A DNA stretch of 64,000 nucleotides from Phallusia mammillata (taxonomy: Eukaryota > Chordata > Ascidiacea > Phlebobranchia > Ascidiidae), in contig QLIY01000111.1 of NCBI GenBank assembly GCA_003260075.1, forward strand, positions 62,001 to 126,000. Reading direction: 5' to 3'. This document shows positions 25,501 through 38,800 of this stretch, piece by piece. The notes below the pieces were generated by a model, which did not search any database, was not told the origin of the DNA, and was given only the letters and a program-made list of their open reading frames with translations. Both the position numbers and the translations under genes were made by a program. How positions within the stretch are numbered: the stretch's first letter is position 1; the number at the start of each line of letters is the position of its first letter.

Positions 25501-28500
25501 CTTCATCCTGATCTTTGGATGTTGCGGAGGAAGTAAGTCCGATCCTGACGCAGGTTTCATCATCCTTATACGAGGATAGAAGAGAGCAGTTCGCAGTGTC
25601 AAAGAGCTCCTTTAAAAAAAGAGGAATAAAATAAGTTTGAAAACAAACAACTGGTTAAAAATTAGAACATTGAGTGTTTTCCTAGATCCTAGGTAGTTAA
25701 CTATATTAGTTATTTTCCATTGATTAATATTAGTCATTCTGTGTTCTTTTGGTCTTAGACTTGTTATGAGTCTTTCCGCATTGTTTCTCACCGCAATGTT
25801 ATCCTCACCTGTGTATAATCCCTCAAAGTTTGTTGCACAACAAAAGCTAATCTTAGTGTGTAATCAATCCAAACCCTGCCCAAGTTAAATATTTACAACA
25901 AGCTATTGACAATTTCGGTTAGCACACCTGTGCTGCTCATACTTAAAAAGCCACCAGTCTTCCAACAAGGATCAATGAAAGTACATCATACATATCCAGG
26001 TGCATGTCGACCGTCTTTTACGGTTCATACTTTGAAGATATAAACAAAAGTCCGTTTATAATACTCACCCTGACAAACTCGTTATCTCGGTCAAACTCTC
26101 GCCGGCAGGTGTCACTCTTTAGAATTTCACAATCCTCGCGGCACAGGCGAGCCCCACTACGAGAAACTCCTTCCTCGGACTTTTGACAAGTGGGAAAGGC
26201 GAAATGACAGAAGGCGGGAAGCAAGTAGCGTCGGCATTGCTGGCTTACCATTGGTTGAGCTGCAATCACGTGATAAGTTGTATTAATAATAGACCTTTCT
26301 CAAAATCGCTAGATAATTTTAATACAAGGCCCTAGTTTTTATCAAACACTTTCAGATTTTAAACTTACTCAATTTTCTGAGAGCTGAGGTAATCTCCCTG
26401 TTCATATCTTTTTGAGTCCCGAATGCGTGCACGTAAACATCGACTCCTTTCAGGAAATCGTCGCACACAAATCCCTTGTACTTCTCACATTTCCCAGATG
26501 GAAAGAAAGACGATCTGCAAGGAAATACAACAACATAATTATTGACTTATGTTCATCATGTTCCAAGAAAAACCAAACATGAAAGCGTATTTGTTGTGTG
26601 CTATAGTAACATGAAATTTATATTTTTGCTGAAATCGGAGGTTGACTTTAAAATAATCTAAATATTTAAACATTTATCTAAAGTCATGAAATTTCTCGGA
26701 ATTTTTTTTATGATTTTGGGTCGCACAGGAAATTGATGAAACCAACATTTATTTCATCGAAATTTGATAAGATTTATCATTAAAAAAACTTACAATGGTG
26801 GATTTCCATCTTCGATGTCGAACTTTGGGGGTCGCGCTGCACACAAAAAAACAACAAATAGGATTAATGACGTCATGCAGTTGACGTCACGCCCCACCCT
26901 CAATCCAGGCGCCAACAAATCGCGTGTGGCAGGAAAAAACAAAAGAGGGATTATTGCGCAACAAAGAAACGCTCTGCAAAGCACTTAATGCTGTCGCGCT
27001 AGTTAATTGTTTGTTCTTGTTTATTTAGAACGCCGACCGCGCGCATATTTCCCGCGCGAATGTTGGGGAGTAAGTAGATTAGGGCTTCTAGGCTATAAGC
27101 AGCTGCCTACTGCGAAAATATCTCTGTATTAACTCGCAAGGAATTACAGCAATAGAAACCCAAGCGCGATACGATTTACATACAAATATGACGTCACGAT
27201 CAGTAAGTTCTAAAATCCAACATTGTGGGAAAATTCGTCCAGCGCAAAGTGTCGCTTGTTGTTGCTAATTTGTGTTGTTTTAATGTGGTTAGAGCGATTT
27301 CACCCCCTCAGCAACCCACCCACGTTTAGCGAGGTATCGGGTTCAAAACGGGAGTTATTCCTCTCAACATGTGGTTCTGCCCTACAAATCACCCAGGGGG
27401 TATAATGTAGCACAAACACTTGAGCTTCGAAAACGCGGCGCTGCTCTGACCGCAAACGTACGTTAATCGTGGCATCGATTGCAGGTCGCTCCAGTGCGTT
27501 GCTTATTGCGTGCTGAGCACTGCAAAAATATCCTATCTCCAAGTATCTAGAGATCGGCATTTCCTTTCGAAGTTAGCGGCACTTCATTGCCACGAAACGC
27601 CGCCGTTATTTTCAAATGCAACCTGATCTCTTGAACTTGAAGCGCATCGCGTGTAGTTGTCGCGTGCAGCGTGTAGCGACAACTTGATACCATAATTTGC
27701 GCACCTAGTTTTCTTATTGCGGTTTAGGGGTGCGGCGCTAAGGCCTTGATGGTATTTTAATTGTTTGGCGATACACAAATTGGTAGGGGCGCCATGTGTA
27801 TTTGATTGACGTTTTAGAGTCTACTTCAATGCCCCCAACCTCAATAAATGAATGGGAAATAGAATGAATAGGAAGATTCGACTTACCGAACTGCACGTTG
27901 AGATAAGCCTGTGTCTGAACTCTTCTCCATGAGTTGGACGCTTCACATCGGTACTTTCCCGCATCTACAGTGAAAACACCAGAGATTTTCAGACGAGATC
28001 CCCATGGTCGGGTTGTGATGCTGATTCTTGTCTCTTCAGAATTAATCACTCGGTTGTCTTTGTACCTGAATTAAAACACACAACACATTAATTTGAAGTT
28101 TTGGGTGAAATAATATTTGTTGCAATTCTATTTTCAGAAGTGTCAATGGACCGTGTTAGGCAATTGATTGTTTTGTTGCATTAGAAGAATCTATACACAA
28201 TTTCGACTTGGTGAATACTAAAAGTGTTTTTCTAGATATTCATGTTTTCATGCCCATTAACCAAGGTCGCTTCTATTAATAGGTTGACATTCCACTGTAC
28301 CAAAAACCTTACGTAAAGTGGTAAAAATATTCACATAGGGCAAATGAGAAGGGTTGTCAAGCGAAATTACAGAACGCAGGTTGGGATTTAAGGCTAAAAA
28401 ATGTGTTCCGGGCATTAGGCAGGAAGCCTGCGAAGGTCCAGCCATCATATCAAGGGTCACTGATGCTGCTGACTGCCCATGATCCCTCACTGCGAGAAAA

Positions 28501-29930
28501 GCTCTTTCAAGTTCCCGTAAGATGAAGATAAATGCACCCGGGTCTTGAGCTTCCGATGGATTCGGAATCTTCAAAGACTCACGCCGCATTTTGGGAAGCG
28601 TTTCAACAGGCTTTGTCGGTTTGGGGCCAACGTCACGGTTTGGGATAAGGCGAAGTGTTTGGCCACAAGTGCTTTAGGAAATTCACGTTTTTAACCAAAG
28701 TACTTTGCAACAGGAAAACCTCGTTTGCTAATGACACTTGCGCTTGTTCAGAAACACGTTTTACGAAGTTTTGAATGTTACCTATATGTCACAAGTATTA
28801 TTAGTGTACAGTACACGAATTTTTTATGATTCTTGCAAAAACAAAATAACCCAAATAAATGGATAATACGGCATACAACGTTTTGTGATGTTTCGTTAAA
28901 TTAGTGTTAACGACTTGATATTTTGCCGAATTTTCAAACCATCTAAAAGTGTTTCAGCAACAGATTTAGGTCAATTCTTATGCGTAATTTCATCCACTGC
29001 TGACGTGCAGAGAAATTCATAGTGAGTTTATTTCGCAACAAACGCAAATCGGCATAAAAGCGGCTTAATTTAGACAAAACAACAAATAATTGCGATTTGC
29101 TTGTGTTCTGGACCACAATAAGATGGATTAAACCGGCGAATTACATTAAGATTAATTAAACTCGCCCATCACATGTCAAACATGCGGATTGAATTTAATA
29201 TAGTTATGTAATTCAGCTGTAAAATTTACTACAACTTGTCAAATTAACCCACAACATAAAATTCTCATTACAAATTGCATAAATTGTTCGGTGTAACTCG
29301 TGCAGAACGATATATACACGAATCTTAGTCAAAAACAAATAAAACAAAAAATATAGTTTGTTTTCAGAAAGCGCACAGTTGACACAGCGTAAATCAACAC
29401 TGCTAGAGCTACTGGGCCAAAATATTTCAGGGGGGGGGGTAAATAAAACAAAAATTACAAAATATAGTTTGTTTTCAGAAAGCGCACAGTTCACACAGCG
29501 TAAATCAACACTGCTAGAGCTACTGGGCCAAAATATTTCAAAAACGATTTCATTAAACTCAAATGGCAGAAAAAAATGTCGTTGACTTTGACAAATTTGC
29601 GTAATATTCCGGGACCACCAAAGGATTGTTGTCCAAAGGTAATGGGCCACAAAGTGCCAGAGCAATAACACAAGGAGTGCAGATGGGTTAATTTGTGATA
29701 ACTTCTGAAGCAAAAAACAGCGAATAATTTTCTCCGAGAACCGAAGGTTACGAAGGCCAAGCGCCGGTTCAATCAAATCCTTCCGCTTGCGAGAAGATTA
29801 ATCGAATTTTGCTTCCAGCTTTTGAACTCCGGTTTTGAGCCGAAAGAGTTTGCGATGCTTTAATCGGATCAGCGGAGGCCAACCGTACGGCGCGCGCGAA
29901 CGTAAATATTAATCCGGCTTAAATTCACGG

Positions 29931-29968
<38 letters not shown>

Positions 29969-32811
29969 CGTTTGCCCTCAAATACTGGGAGTAGCCACGG
30001 AAAAGTTTAAAATTTACAGTTTGGCAAATATTTATCATTGGTTTTGCGAATTTTAGGGTCAAAAGTGTAAAAGGTGTGTTGTCAAAACACAAAAAGTTTC
30101 AAACTTGGACCAGATCACCAACAATAACAGCTTAAATTAAATATACTAAATGTGTTTAAGGACCCCATGTTCTGTTTAATATATGGCGAGCCAACAGCTT
30201 GAGCTTAAAATATTCCTAAATCTGACTTTGCAAAAGCAATTTACATCAAACAATTTGCCGCACAACGACTTACAACCTGAATTATTAGGCTAAGCGGCTT
30301 TTGGCTGATAAAAATTGGGATGTGGCTGAGAAAAATCGGGATAATCTTACGACTGCATTGGGATTATTTGCGCTAATTTTTTCAGGCAATTTTGGACTTC
30401 TTGCTTACCATGTGTATGTGATCTTGTGTTTTTCACTGCCTTCTACTTTGCACTTGAATGAAACTCGTTCCCCGGAGTTTGCACTCTGATTTTTCATCTC
30501 ACTGGTTAATCGAAGGTAGACTTGTTTGCCTGCAAAGATTAAAACAAAATGTGTTATTACACCAACAGAAGTTCCTAAAAATTACACTTTTTCCATCATA
30601 AAGTTTTAAAATTGTGTTTTGTTTGGATTTTGCAAAAAAAAATTTGTATTTGTTTCATTTCGGTAAAATTTTGCCAACGTCATTACGGTTTCTGTGTTAC
30701 GTCACAAAGGTATCTGGCCACAAGTGGCACGTCATCGCCGCTGATAAGGGTTTGTTTGGTCGCGGGCCAGGCGCCACGATTGATGCGACTTAAAATGAGC
30801 GCTATCTTATGTACACAGAAAGCGGGTGAGCGAAAGGTATTTTCACAAAGATTAATGATATTTCTATGGCTACTGTTGTCCAGAGAAACTGATAACACCT
30901 GAGCAAGGCAATTAGAGTCAAATCAAGAAAAGTTAGCACTTGCGAAGTTGCGTTGGTAACACAAATGTTTAAAGTGGATTTGGCGATTTTCCACTTTCAA
31001 GCACTTGAAGGAATCCTGACTTATCGTTATTTTAACTCGCTGTGGGTTATCTGACAATTCCTGGAATTCCGTTGGTTTAGCAAAAGTCGTCAGGTCAACA
31101 CGTCGACTAACATTTCCTGGTGACGAATGGCGACTGACAACGATGAATATATGAATGTTTTTCTTTCTTCTAATCCCTTTTCATTCCAGGAAAATACCCT
31201 GGCTTGTTGATAACTAATTCCGACTAATAAGTAAAATAAATAGCCGTGCAAGTTTCAGATTTATGAGGCGTTTTGACACTGAGTTATTTCGAACTGGCGC
31301 TGTGATAAGTGGATTCAAAGAAAACTAGCAAACCCTCAAAAATAAACTGAGGTTTTCTGTGACATAACCATCTTAGGAATGCCACGTTTAAATTTTCAAC
31401 TGGTGAAAGCTTCGGGCCACTGGCAGTGTGGTGCCTTATCAGGAGATTTGGGGAAGCAAAAGCGCCGCTGGATCAATGCTAAAGCAACACAACCGGCTAA
31501 GCTTGCAAGACCATGAGCATTGAAGTGATGACAGCTAACGGCTGCTGGCATTGGAACTTTAACGTCTTCCACACAGGTGCAATGCCGACGTGAAATTTCG
31601 AGATCAAAGGCAAACGGTTGAAGTTCATTTGTCGCCAGTTCTTTGCAAATCGTTGCTAGGAGGTTAAGATGGTCACGCGCAAAACTGTGCAGTGATGTCA
31701 TCCTTAATTTTACCCCGAAAACGCGATAGGAGACTTGTGCCTCAAAAACGTGATGGGGTTTGAACCGATGACCTCGTAAAGTTGAGACAGACATCTTCAA
31801 AACACATTTGCCTTTCTCCACTGCCAGTGTTTGTCATTCACACCCGCAGTAAATTCCCTTGTAATACAAACGCCATTGTCTTAAGCTGATGAAACATTAC
31901 TCCTATCTTCCGGTACAAAGTCGGTCCATTGTGACGTCGATGAGTGAGAAACAGGTGCGTGACGTTGTGCGTGACGTCAGTGGCAATTGATCTGACGTGT
32001 TGTGTTGTTGGTTTGCACGGGGGCATTGGTTTGCGTATTGCTTATTGGATCAACATGGGCGGGCTGCTTTGGGGTAACAAGCTTCTTTGTTCCCCGCTAC
32101 AATGCAAAATGACTGCAGTGCCAAGTAAGGATTAAGAGATTAGCTTTGATGCAGAAACAATTGGTTCTGTCTGTTGTTTAAATGTTAATTACATTTCTGA
32201 GGCCGTTTGGGATTTGAATTTGCTTTCGTTTGGGTTCCAACCGGTAGAAAATGGTGTCCTCAAAGCTATTTTCAGAATATGATCTATACATTGCCTGAAA
32301 TTCCTTCCATAAGAATAGCAAACGTTCAATGCCTCAGATAGATTTTCTAGTTGTTGTGTCAAAAATACCAAATGTAAAGCATTTCCCCCTTTGAATTTCA
32401 TGACCAAGAACCAGGAATATGAATGCTCTTCTTGACAAACTGACATGCGGCAAATTGAGAATCATTTTTCCTGCGCATTCCAAATAACATTGCCCCACCC
32501 TTTTTAATACAAGTTCCACGACTCTTCTTCACTCACACAATTCCGCTAAACCTTCTGGACGACAACTTTATGACGTTAACATTTGCTCAGATAAGGAACC
32601 AGAACGAACCGGATACACACTACATTGAATACAAGCAAGACATGCGCTGTGGGGTCCCAACGTGGGTTATTTCGTCCCCTAAAAAGAACCGACTCAAAAA
32701 CGGTTCCAAAAGCACAATGTGTGTCTCCACAGCAACGCAGCAACAATCATGTTGAGAAATTTGTGTGGCGCATTGATCCCCCTGTCATCGCGCCACGAAA
32801 GCAAATAGAGG

Positions 32812-32898
<87 letters not shown>

Positions 32899-35800
32899 GA
32901 ATGGCTGGCAATAGCGCGGCCCCACACGACAGAGGGCCAGTGGCCGATGTTGAGAACTTGTTGACGGGTTTTATATGTCGTGGTTACCATGGTAACGTTT
33001 CCGTAGCCTAAAAAAATTACGTGTCGTCTCAGGGGCATGAAAATGCGGCAACATATTATTAGAATGGTGTCATGCGTTTCACGACCCCATAATCACCAGA
33101 AATGTAGAATTTTGTCGCAATTCTTTAATGAACGCAGTGTATACTTTTAGTTCATTGAGTTGGTTTCTTTTTTGACGCTCTAAACTCGTACTTTATTTAT
33201 CTGCTTTAAATCCAATAAGCAAGGCAGCAAGGTTTTTTTACGACTATTGAATTTTAAGGATGATCTCGTTGAGAGCTAATATCCTGAAGAGAGGCGGAAA
33301 AAAGCGTCGCCCAGAAAACCACCAGTTGTCAAACAATCGAGCAATACAAAGCCGAAATGGAATCACCAAGCAACGCAAAGAATCCGCCGCTACAGTAAGG
33401 AAATTAAATTAAGGTTAATATGTTTCCACGAGAGATTAATGCACTGGACCGTTTGCTCGTGCAAAGAATATGTTAAAATTCTTCGCCTTCGCGTTGAGTT
33501 TACCCCCTCCAGTGAAGGGTGATGGGTGAAGAGGGGTTCGTGCGAACGTTGGAGTCAACAGGCCCCGCCACCAACTGTTCTTAAGAAAACCTTAGGGAAA
33601 ATTGCGCAAACTTGCATATTGATAAATGAAAATAAATCTATTACAGCTTTCGCAAGTCGTGTGGAAAAAACACTGTTCTTCATGGTAGTGCGCTGTAATA
33701 TAAGCTGAAGGTATTTTACACTTCCTGGGGATAAAACAGCTGTCGTCGCGTGTTGAAGATACGTGATAATAACTTATCCATCAATTCTCTAACTTTAATA
33801 TTGGGCTTCTGGGTGGTTCTCAAAACAGAATGATTTGACGATTTGATGTTTTTTCAGGTGATATCGGACTGCTCTTTGTTTTGATTCCAGCGTGATGTCA
33901 CTTAGTTATTTGCGTTGGAGGAATTGTGAATTACTATATTGGCGTGGTTTATGCGATTCAATTTTTAACCCACGAAACTTTTCACAAAGTTATTTGGTGT
34001 TGTAAATTGAGATCACAGCAACTGTAAAGTTTAAAACGTGTATGTTTTTGACTTCACAAGAATCCAACGGGAAATCACGTTTTAAACCGTACGTGACCCC
34101 GTGCGTCATAAATCTGCTGAAAAACACTCGAACATCAAGAAGCCTCTTCCCTCCCTCCCCTCATCATTGAAAGAACTAGTGGATATTTCGAAAGCTCAAA
34201 AAGTCATAACAGGGGCTTCCTGTTTCAAGTCGGCGTCTTTGAGTCCGCGAGACCACGGCGTCGTCGAGTGGCGTTTAAAAGTGCGTCAGCTGTTACCGCT
34301 GGAACCAATTGTCCTGCGTCGCTAATTGGTTGCTTTATCGTCACGTGATGTTTAATCGTTGTCACGATTTCGCTGTGAACCTTTTAATTTTGTGAAATAG
34401 CGATTGTTTTGACGCTGATAGTTTAATGTGGACTCTGGTATGCGCTGGCTTCAACGTATGCGAATGTCGCAATGTCGCTGCCTGGTTTAATTGCCTGGGA
34501 ACCTATCTGATTAATAATTAGTGCCTCTTATGACGCAATAATCGCGAGTTGATTATGGAATAACTTGTTTGTTTGACATTGTTTAGGAGATATTAAAGTC
34601 GTTTGTACCATAAAAACACATGTAATGATAATCCTAATGAAATGCTTATGAAAACAACTTTTCATATCATAAATGTTGTTGCAACATGTAAAATACCCAA
34701 CAACTTATTTATAGTCTTATTTGTATCTTGTCGGTTGTGTTGTGTGGTAAATTTTCGCGACATATGTAAGTACGTATGTTCTAACTTGGAATTTGTCATG
34801 TATGTTTGGTGGACCAGTTGGAGTTTGATAATCCATCTGTGTAGTAAAGCAATTTCCCTGACCTGTACAGGATGTTTGCACGGTCTTGTAAAGCAACATT
34901 GGAACACGTGCGAGCGCAAAGCGAACAGGAAATTAACAAGATTCCATCAGCAAAACACGATTCTTACCTGACGATCTTGAACCACCCTTACTGTCGCTTG
35001 AAAGTCTGCAAGAACAAAAACACATGCGTTGAAACTATGATAACAAGCGTTCAAATCAATGCCCTTCTATTGTGGTCAGGCCTTTCAGTATGTGGTTGTT
35101 TACAAATGGCGTGCTGGCTATCAAAATAAGCGCAGGTCCTGTTGTGTTTCGCAGTGAAAGACAACAAGTTGAAACGCATCGTCGCTTCGTTGAACGAACA
35201 CAAAGCCCGCGAGTGTTTTGGTCTCAAAGCAGCCTTGATTAATGACCACGTGATGCAAATACCCCGAATGCAAGTTCCAGCTTGAGCTTTTATTCGATTT
35301 TAATTTGTTGGAAGTATTTTGCAACATTGTTTCTCAGCTTTTTTTCTCATAAAATATGCTTGTCACAATAATATATTCATTGTTTATTTTCATTTTGCCA
35401 CCACGAAAGAGTTTTAATAACTAACATAGTTTACCAATCGCTGCTAACTTGAGATAGTAAATTCATGACATAACTTGAAAGTAACGTCACGTTAATTTTA
35501 TTCAAACTTGCTTTGGTTTACATTTGCTTGAATGATTTAGCAAAAATAGGTGGACAATATATGACCTCAGTCAAAAACCCTACTGTACAACTTGCGTGTT
35601 TTTTCAAAGTTTTTTAAAGTTATTCAAGAGATTATATATTTTCAAACGACATTCACTTGGTGATGGCATTTAACACAACAGGATACATGTTTTACATCCA
35701 AACGTTAAACGTTACGTATTAAGGTGTCGATAAAACAACCACCCCGAATTTCATCATTTTGTGACGAAGGCGTTTCCGAGTACATGTCTATTACAGATGT

Positions 35801-38800
35801 TCTTTACACTTTAACACGAAAGGCTAATTAAACGCTGATTGTGCAAGGTCTTGTTACTTGAAGGCTGGTAAAGTATCACTGATGTGGTAAATGTAAATGT
35901 GATTTGAACACTTCGTTTGGTTTCCAAGAATTTCAATCGATTATGTAAGTCGCTTAGCACTTGTTGTGTAAAGAATGTTCAACTCGATTGCGCACTCAAG
36001 AGCTTCCCAGAATTTAAACAGCGGTTGCAGATTAAAGTTTTTAAGGCCTAATCAATATTTGTTTGTTTGTTTTCACCCTTAAAACGCAAGGTTTTTCCAG
36101 GAATAGTTTTTGCAAAATTTATCAAGACTTTGAAAGTATACCGTCGGGGTCATTTGATTTTCCGCAGCGGACAGCAAAGGAAACTGCCCCACTTAATAAC
36201 TACTGCATTTACGACTCACTTGACGCAGAACAGAGCGGATAGGAATGCTAAAGACCCGATAATTCCCACTCCACCGGCCCGGTAAGTTTGCAAATTACCG
36301 TGCCTATACCATCCGCTTGCTCGCACGCAAAACTCAATTGCTTGAGCGGGATTGTGGCGATTATCAACACGCCAATTGATGTCAAATGCGTGAATTAAAT
36401 TCGGGACAGTCAGTGAAACCGAAAATTAGCTTTGCTGCTTTGTGCTGAATCACTTGGTGTCGATATTTGGTGTGTGTTTGTCCGTACCATGAAGATGTTG
36501 CCACCCACTCGCATGGTACTCCAATTTTGCGATGCGCCACTTTGTTATTCGTGAGAGAATACGCGATGTTGTTGACACAAATTTGATCCAAGCTCGCAAT
36601 GGAGATGGGAAAATACTTAAATGTGTTCCAAACATGGTCAGTGGTACAAATAAGGCCTTAATGACGGTGCACTGTTGTGACAGCAAACTGAAGTAGCCAG
36701 TCAATGTAGAAGTGCATGACAGTTATGTTACTTACTTGTTTTGTGTTGACAACGCTGCAAGCTGGATTCCAGGCAAATGAATGAAGGGATTCGAAAGCGA
36801 CTGACTGTCCCTGCAGCACACTTTGCCTGCAAATAAAAAGTTACACAAACTTAAAACGGGGGATCTATTTCGACCAGCAGATGGTTTATTTGAACAATTA
36901 TAACCACTAATACATCAGTAAAATGAATTAAAAGCGTACATATACGTCGGATAAAGAGATCTTCATGTCGATAATTATGAATAAAAAATGATTATTAGTT
37001 TTGCTGGTGTAAAACAGTTCTCAATTCTCATAAGTTGACCGTGATTGTAGCGTATTGTGTGTTTGACGCAATTCCGCACAAAGGCGATATCCCGACCCAC
37101 ATCTGAGGGAGGAAACGGATAAAAAGGCGGCAGCGCAAAAGACGATTAGCGTTGTACGTGGAAATTAAACGCCGACCCTGGCTCCTTAAACAAGGGAGTT
37201 GACGTTAGCAGGCCGGGCAGCAAGACAAACACAGACTGCGCGGAAATGGCAATTAGATGTGCCAAATGTCGGTTAGCTTTGAATTAATTGGCACCTGCGG
37301 TTCGGTGTTTGACCGCCGATGGGTTTCCTATTTGCAAACTGTGGCGGCAAGTCTCCGAATTGGCGAATTTATGATTACAAGGTGCGCATACATGCGGTGC
37401 AAATAAAGTGTTATGTAGTTAACTTTATGAACATAACTGCAGTATGTTTAACTATATTGCAATTATCAAAACTTTATGGCATTAAACATTGAAATATCGA
37501 GGTTTAAATCGAATTTTAAAGATACATCAAACATAAATTATAAAATATTTCTTACCAGACCAAATTACTTTCAAAAACTTGCTTTAATCACAATAATTGC
37601 AAAGGACCATATTTCAAAAGAGTACGAAAATCGTAGTTTAAATAAAAAATTGGGGTTTCTAAGGGACCCAAATAGGGTGGCGGCAACTTCGCTGCAACAA
37701 CCCCCCTGTGTACCCAAGCACATACTTTCCCACGACTCTTACGTCATCAAAGTGAGGTTGAGCACCGCCTTTGGCCCTTGAGTGGTTATTGTCGAGAAAA
37801 TTTGCGTCCCGTGAGTTTTCACACAATTCAAAACCCGAGCACAAAAGCAAAACACAAGCTCTAAAACCCCAATTAGAACATAAACGACTTTCTAACTTTT
37901 TCGAGGGTTTCCTTTTGGTGACAAAGACCCTGTGGACATTCATTGCCAAGTGAGCATGCGTTTTCTACACAAGGTCACTTGCACGTAAGTTAGTTCTTCT
38001 GGCAAGCTGATTTTCGCGCAAATGCGTGGAGCTGATGGAATAAAGCATCACCTGTTTGCTGTCAAGAGCCTTCAGTCGCAAAATAGCTCACCCAGTGCAT
38101 GGAGATATGACATCCACGCATGCGCGGTGACCTGTAAGTCCCAAGGTCAACTGTATTGTAAGCAATTGACGATTTTGCTTATGTTCTCATGGCAGAGGAT
38201 CTACTTTCTAAACTCACACAACGCATAAAGATCAGTAATTCTAAAGATCAGTAAAACTCACATATAAGTCCATTTGTTACAAACACTTTGTTTTGCCGAT
38301 TCCACTTACTATCATGTTTTGGGTTCGCACCCCTTAGGGTCACTTGTCAACCCCCTTTACTATAAACCTCAACACATTAGTCTTCGTTATTTTAGGGTCT
38401 TGTTTTGTGTCAAGTGTTTGTTTTTGATGTTTTTGAAGTTTGGCGATGATGCAACCGAAATATAACAGACGTTTGACTCAAGAAGGCAAAAACTATATTA
38501 TTTGGTTTGAAAACATGAAAATCTATTGTACGTAGAACAAGTGATAGGATTCAGTCAGTTCGCAGCGGTCCTATAGAACCGTCTCACCAAATTTTATGAG
38601 ATCAGCGAACCGATTAGCATTACTGGTTACTGTTAATGGACTTTTTGTAACAGAGCCGACTGAAAAATATGACTTTTGTGATTGAACCGGCTGACAACAA
38701 ATTTGAATCCCACCACTACATAGAACGTATAGTTAACAAAACGTTTTGTGTGAAACCACATCACAATACATGATTATACAACAGCTGTCCGTCTAAAATC

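Noticed and set aside
28257..28589. 110-codon minus frame in the Ig intron
   Set aside because: No family resemblance and no splice context; it may be a repeat fragment.
29213..29776. 187-codon minus frame with an internal repeat
   Set aside because: The repeat arises from the allelic duplicate around 29430-29439, and the frame crosses the G-run.
31396..31821. 141-codon minus frame in copy B intron 1
   Set aside because: It coincides with a possible tRNA-derived repeat and has no domain signature.
32625..33038. Glycine-rich and proline-rich frames through the 85-G run
   Set aside because: Placeholder sequence; the flanks show no splice or family support.
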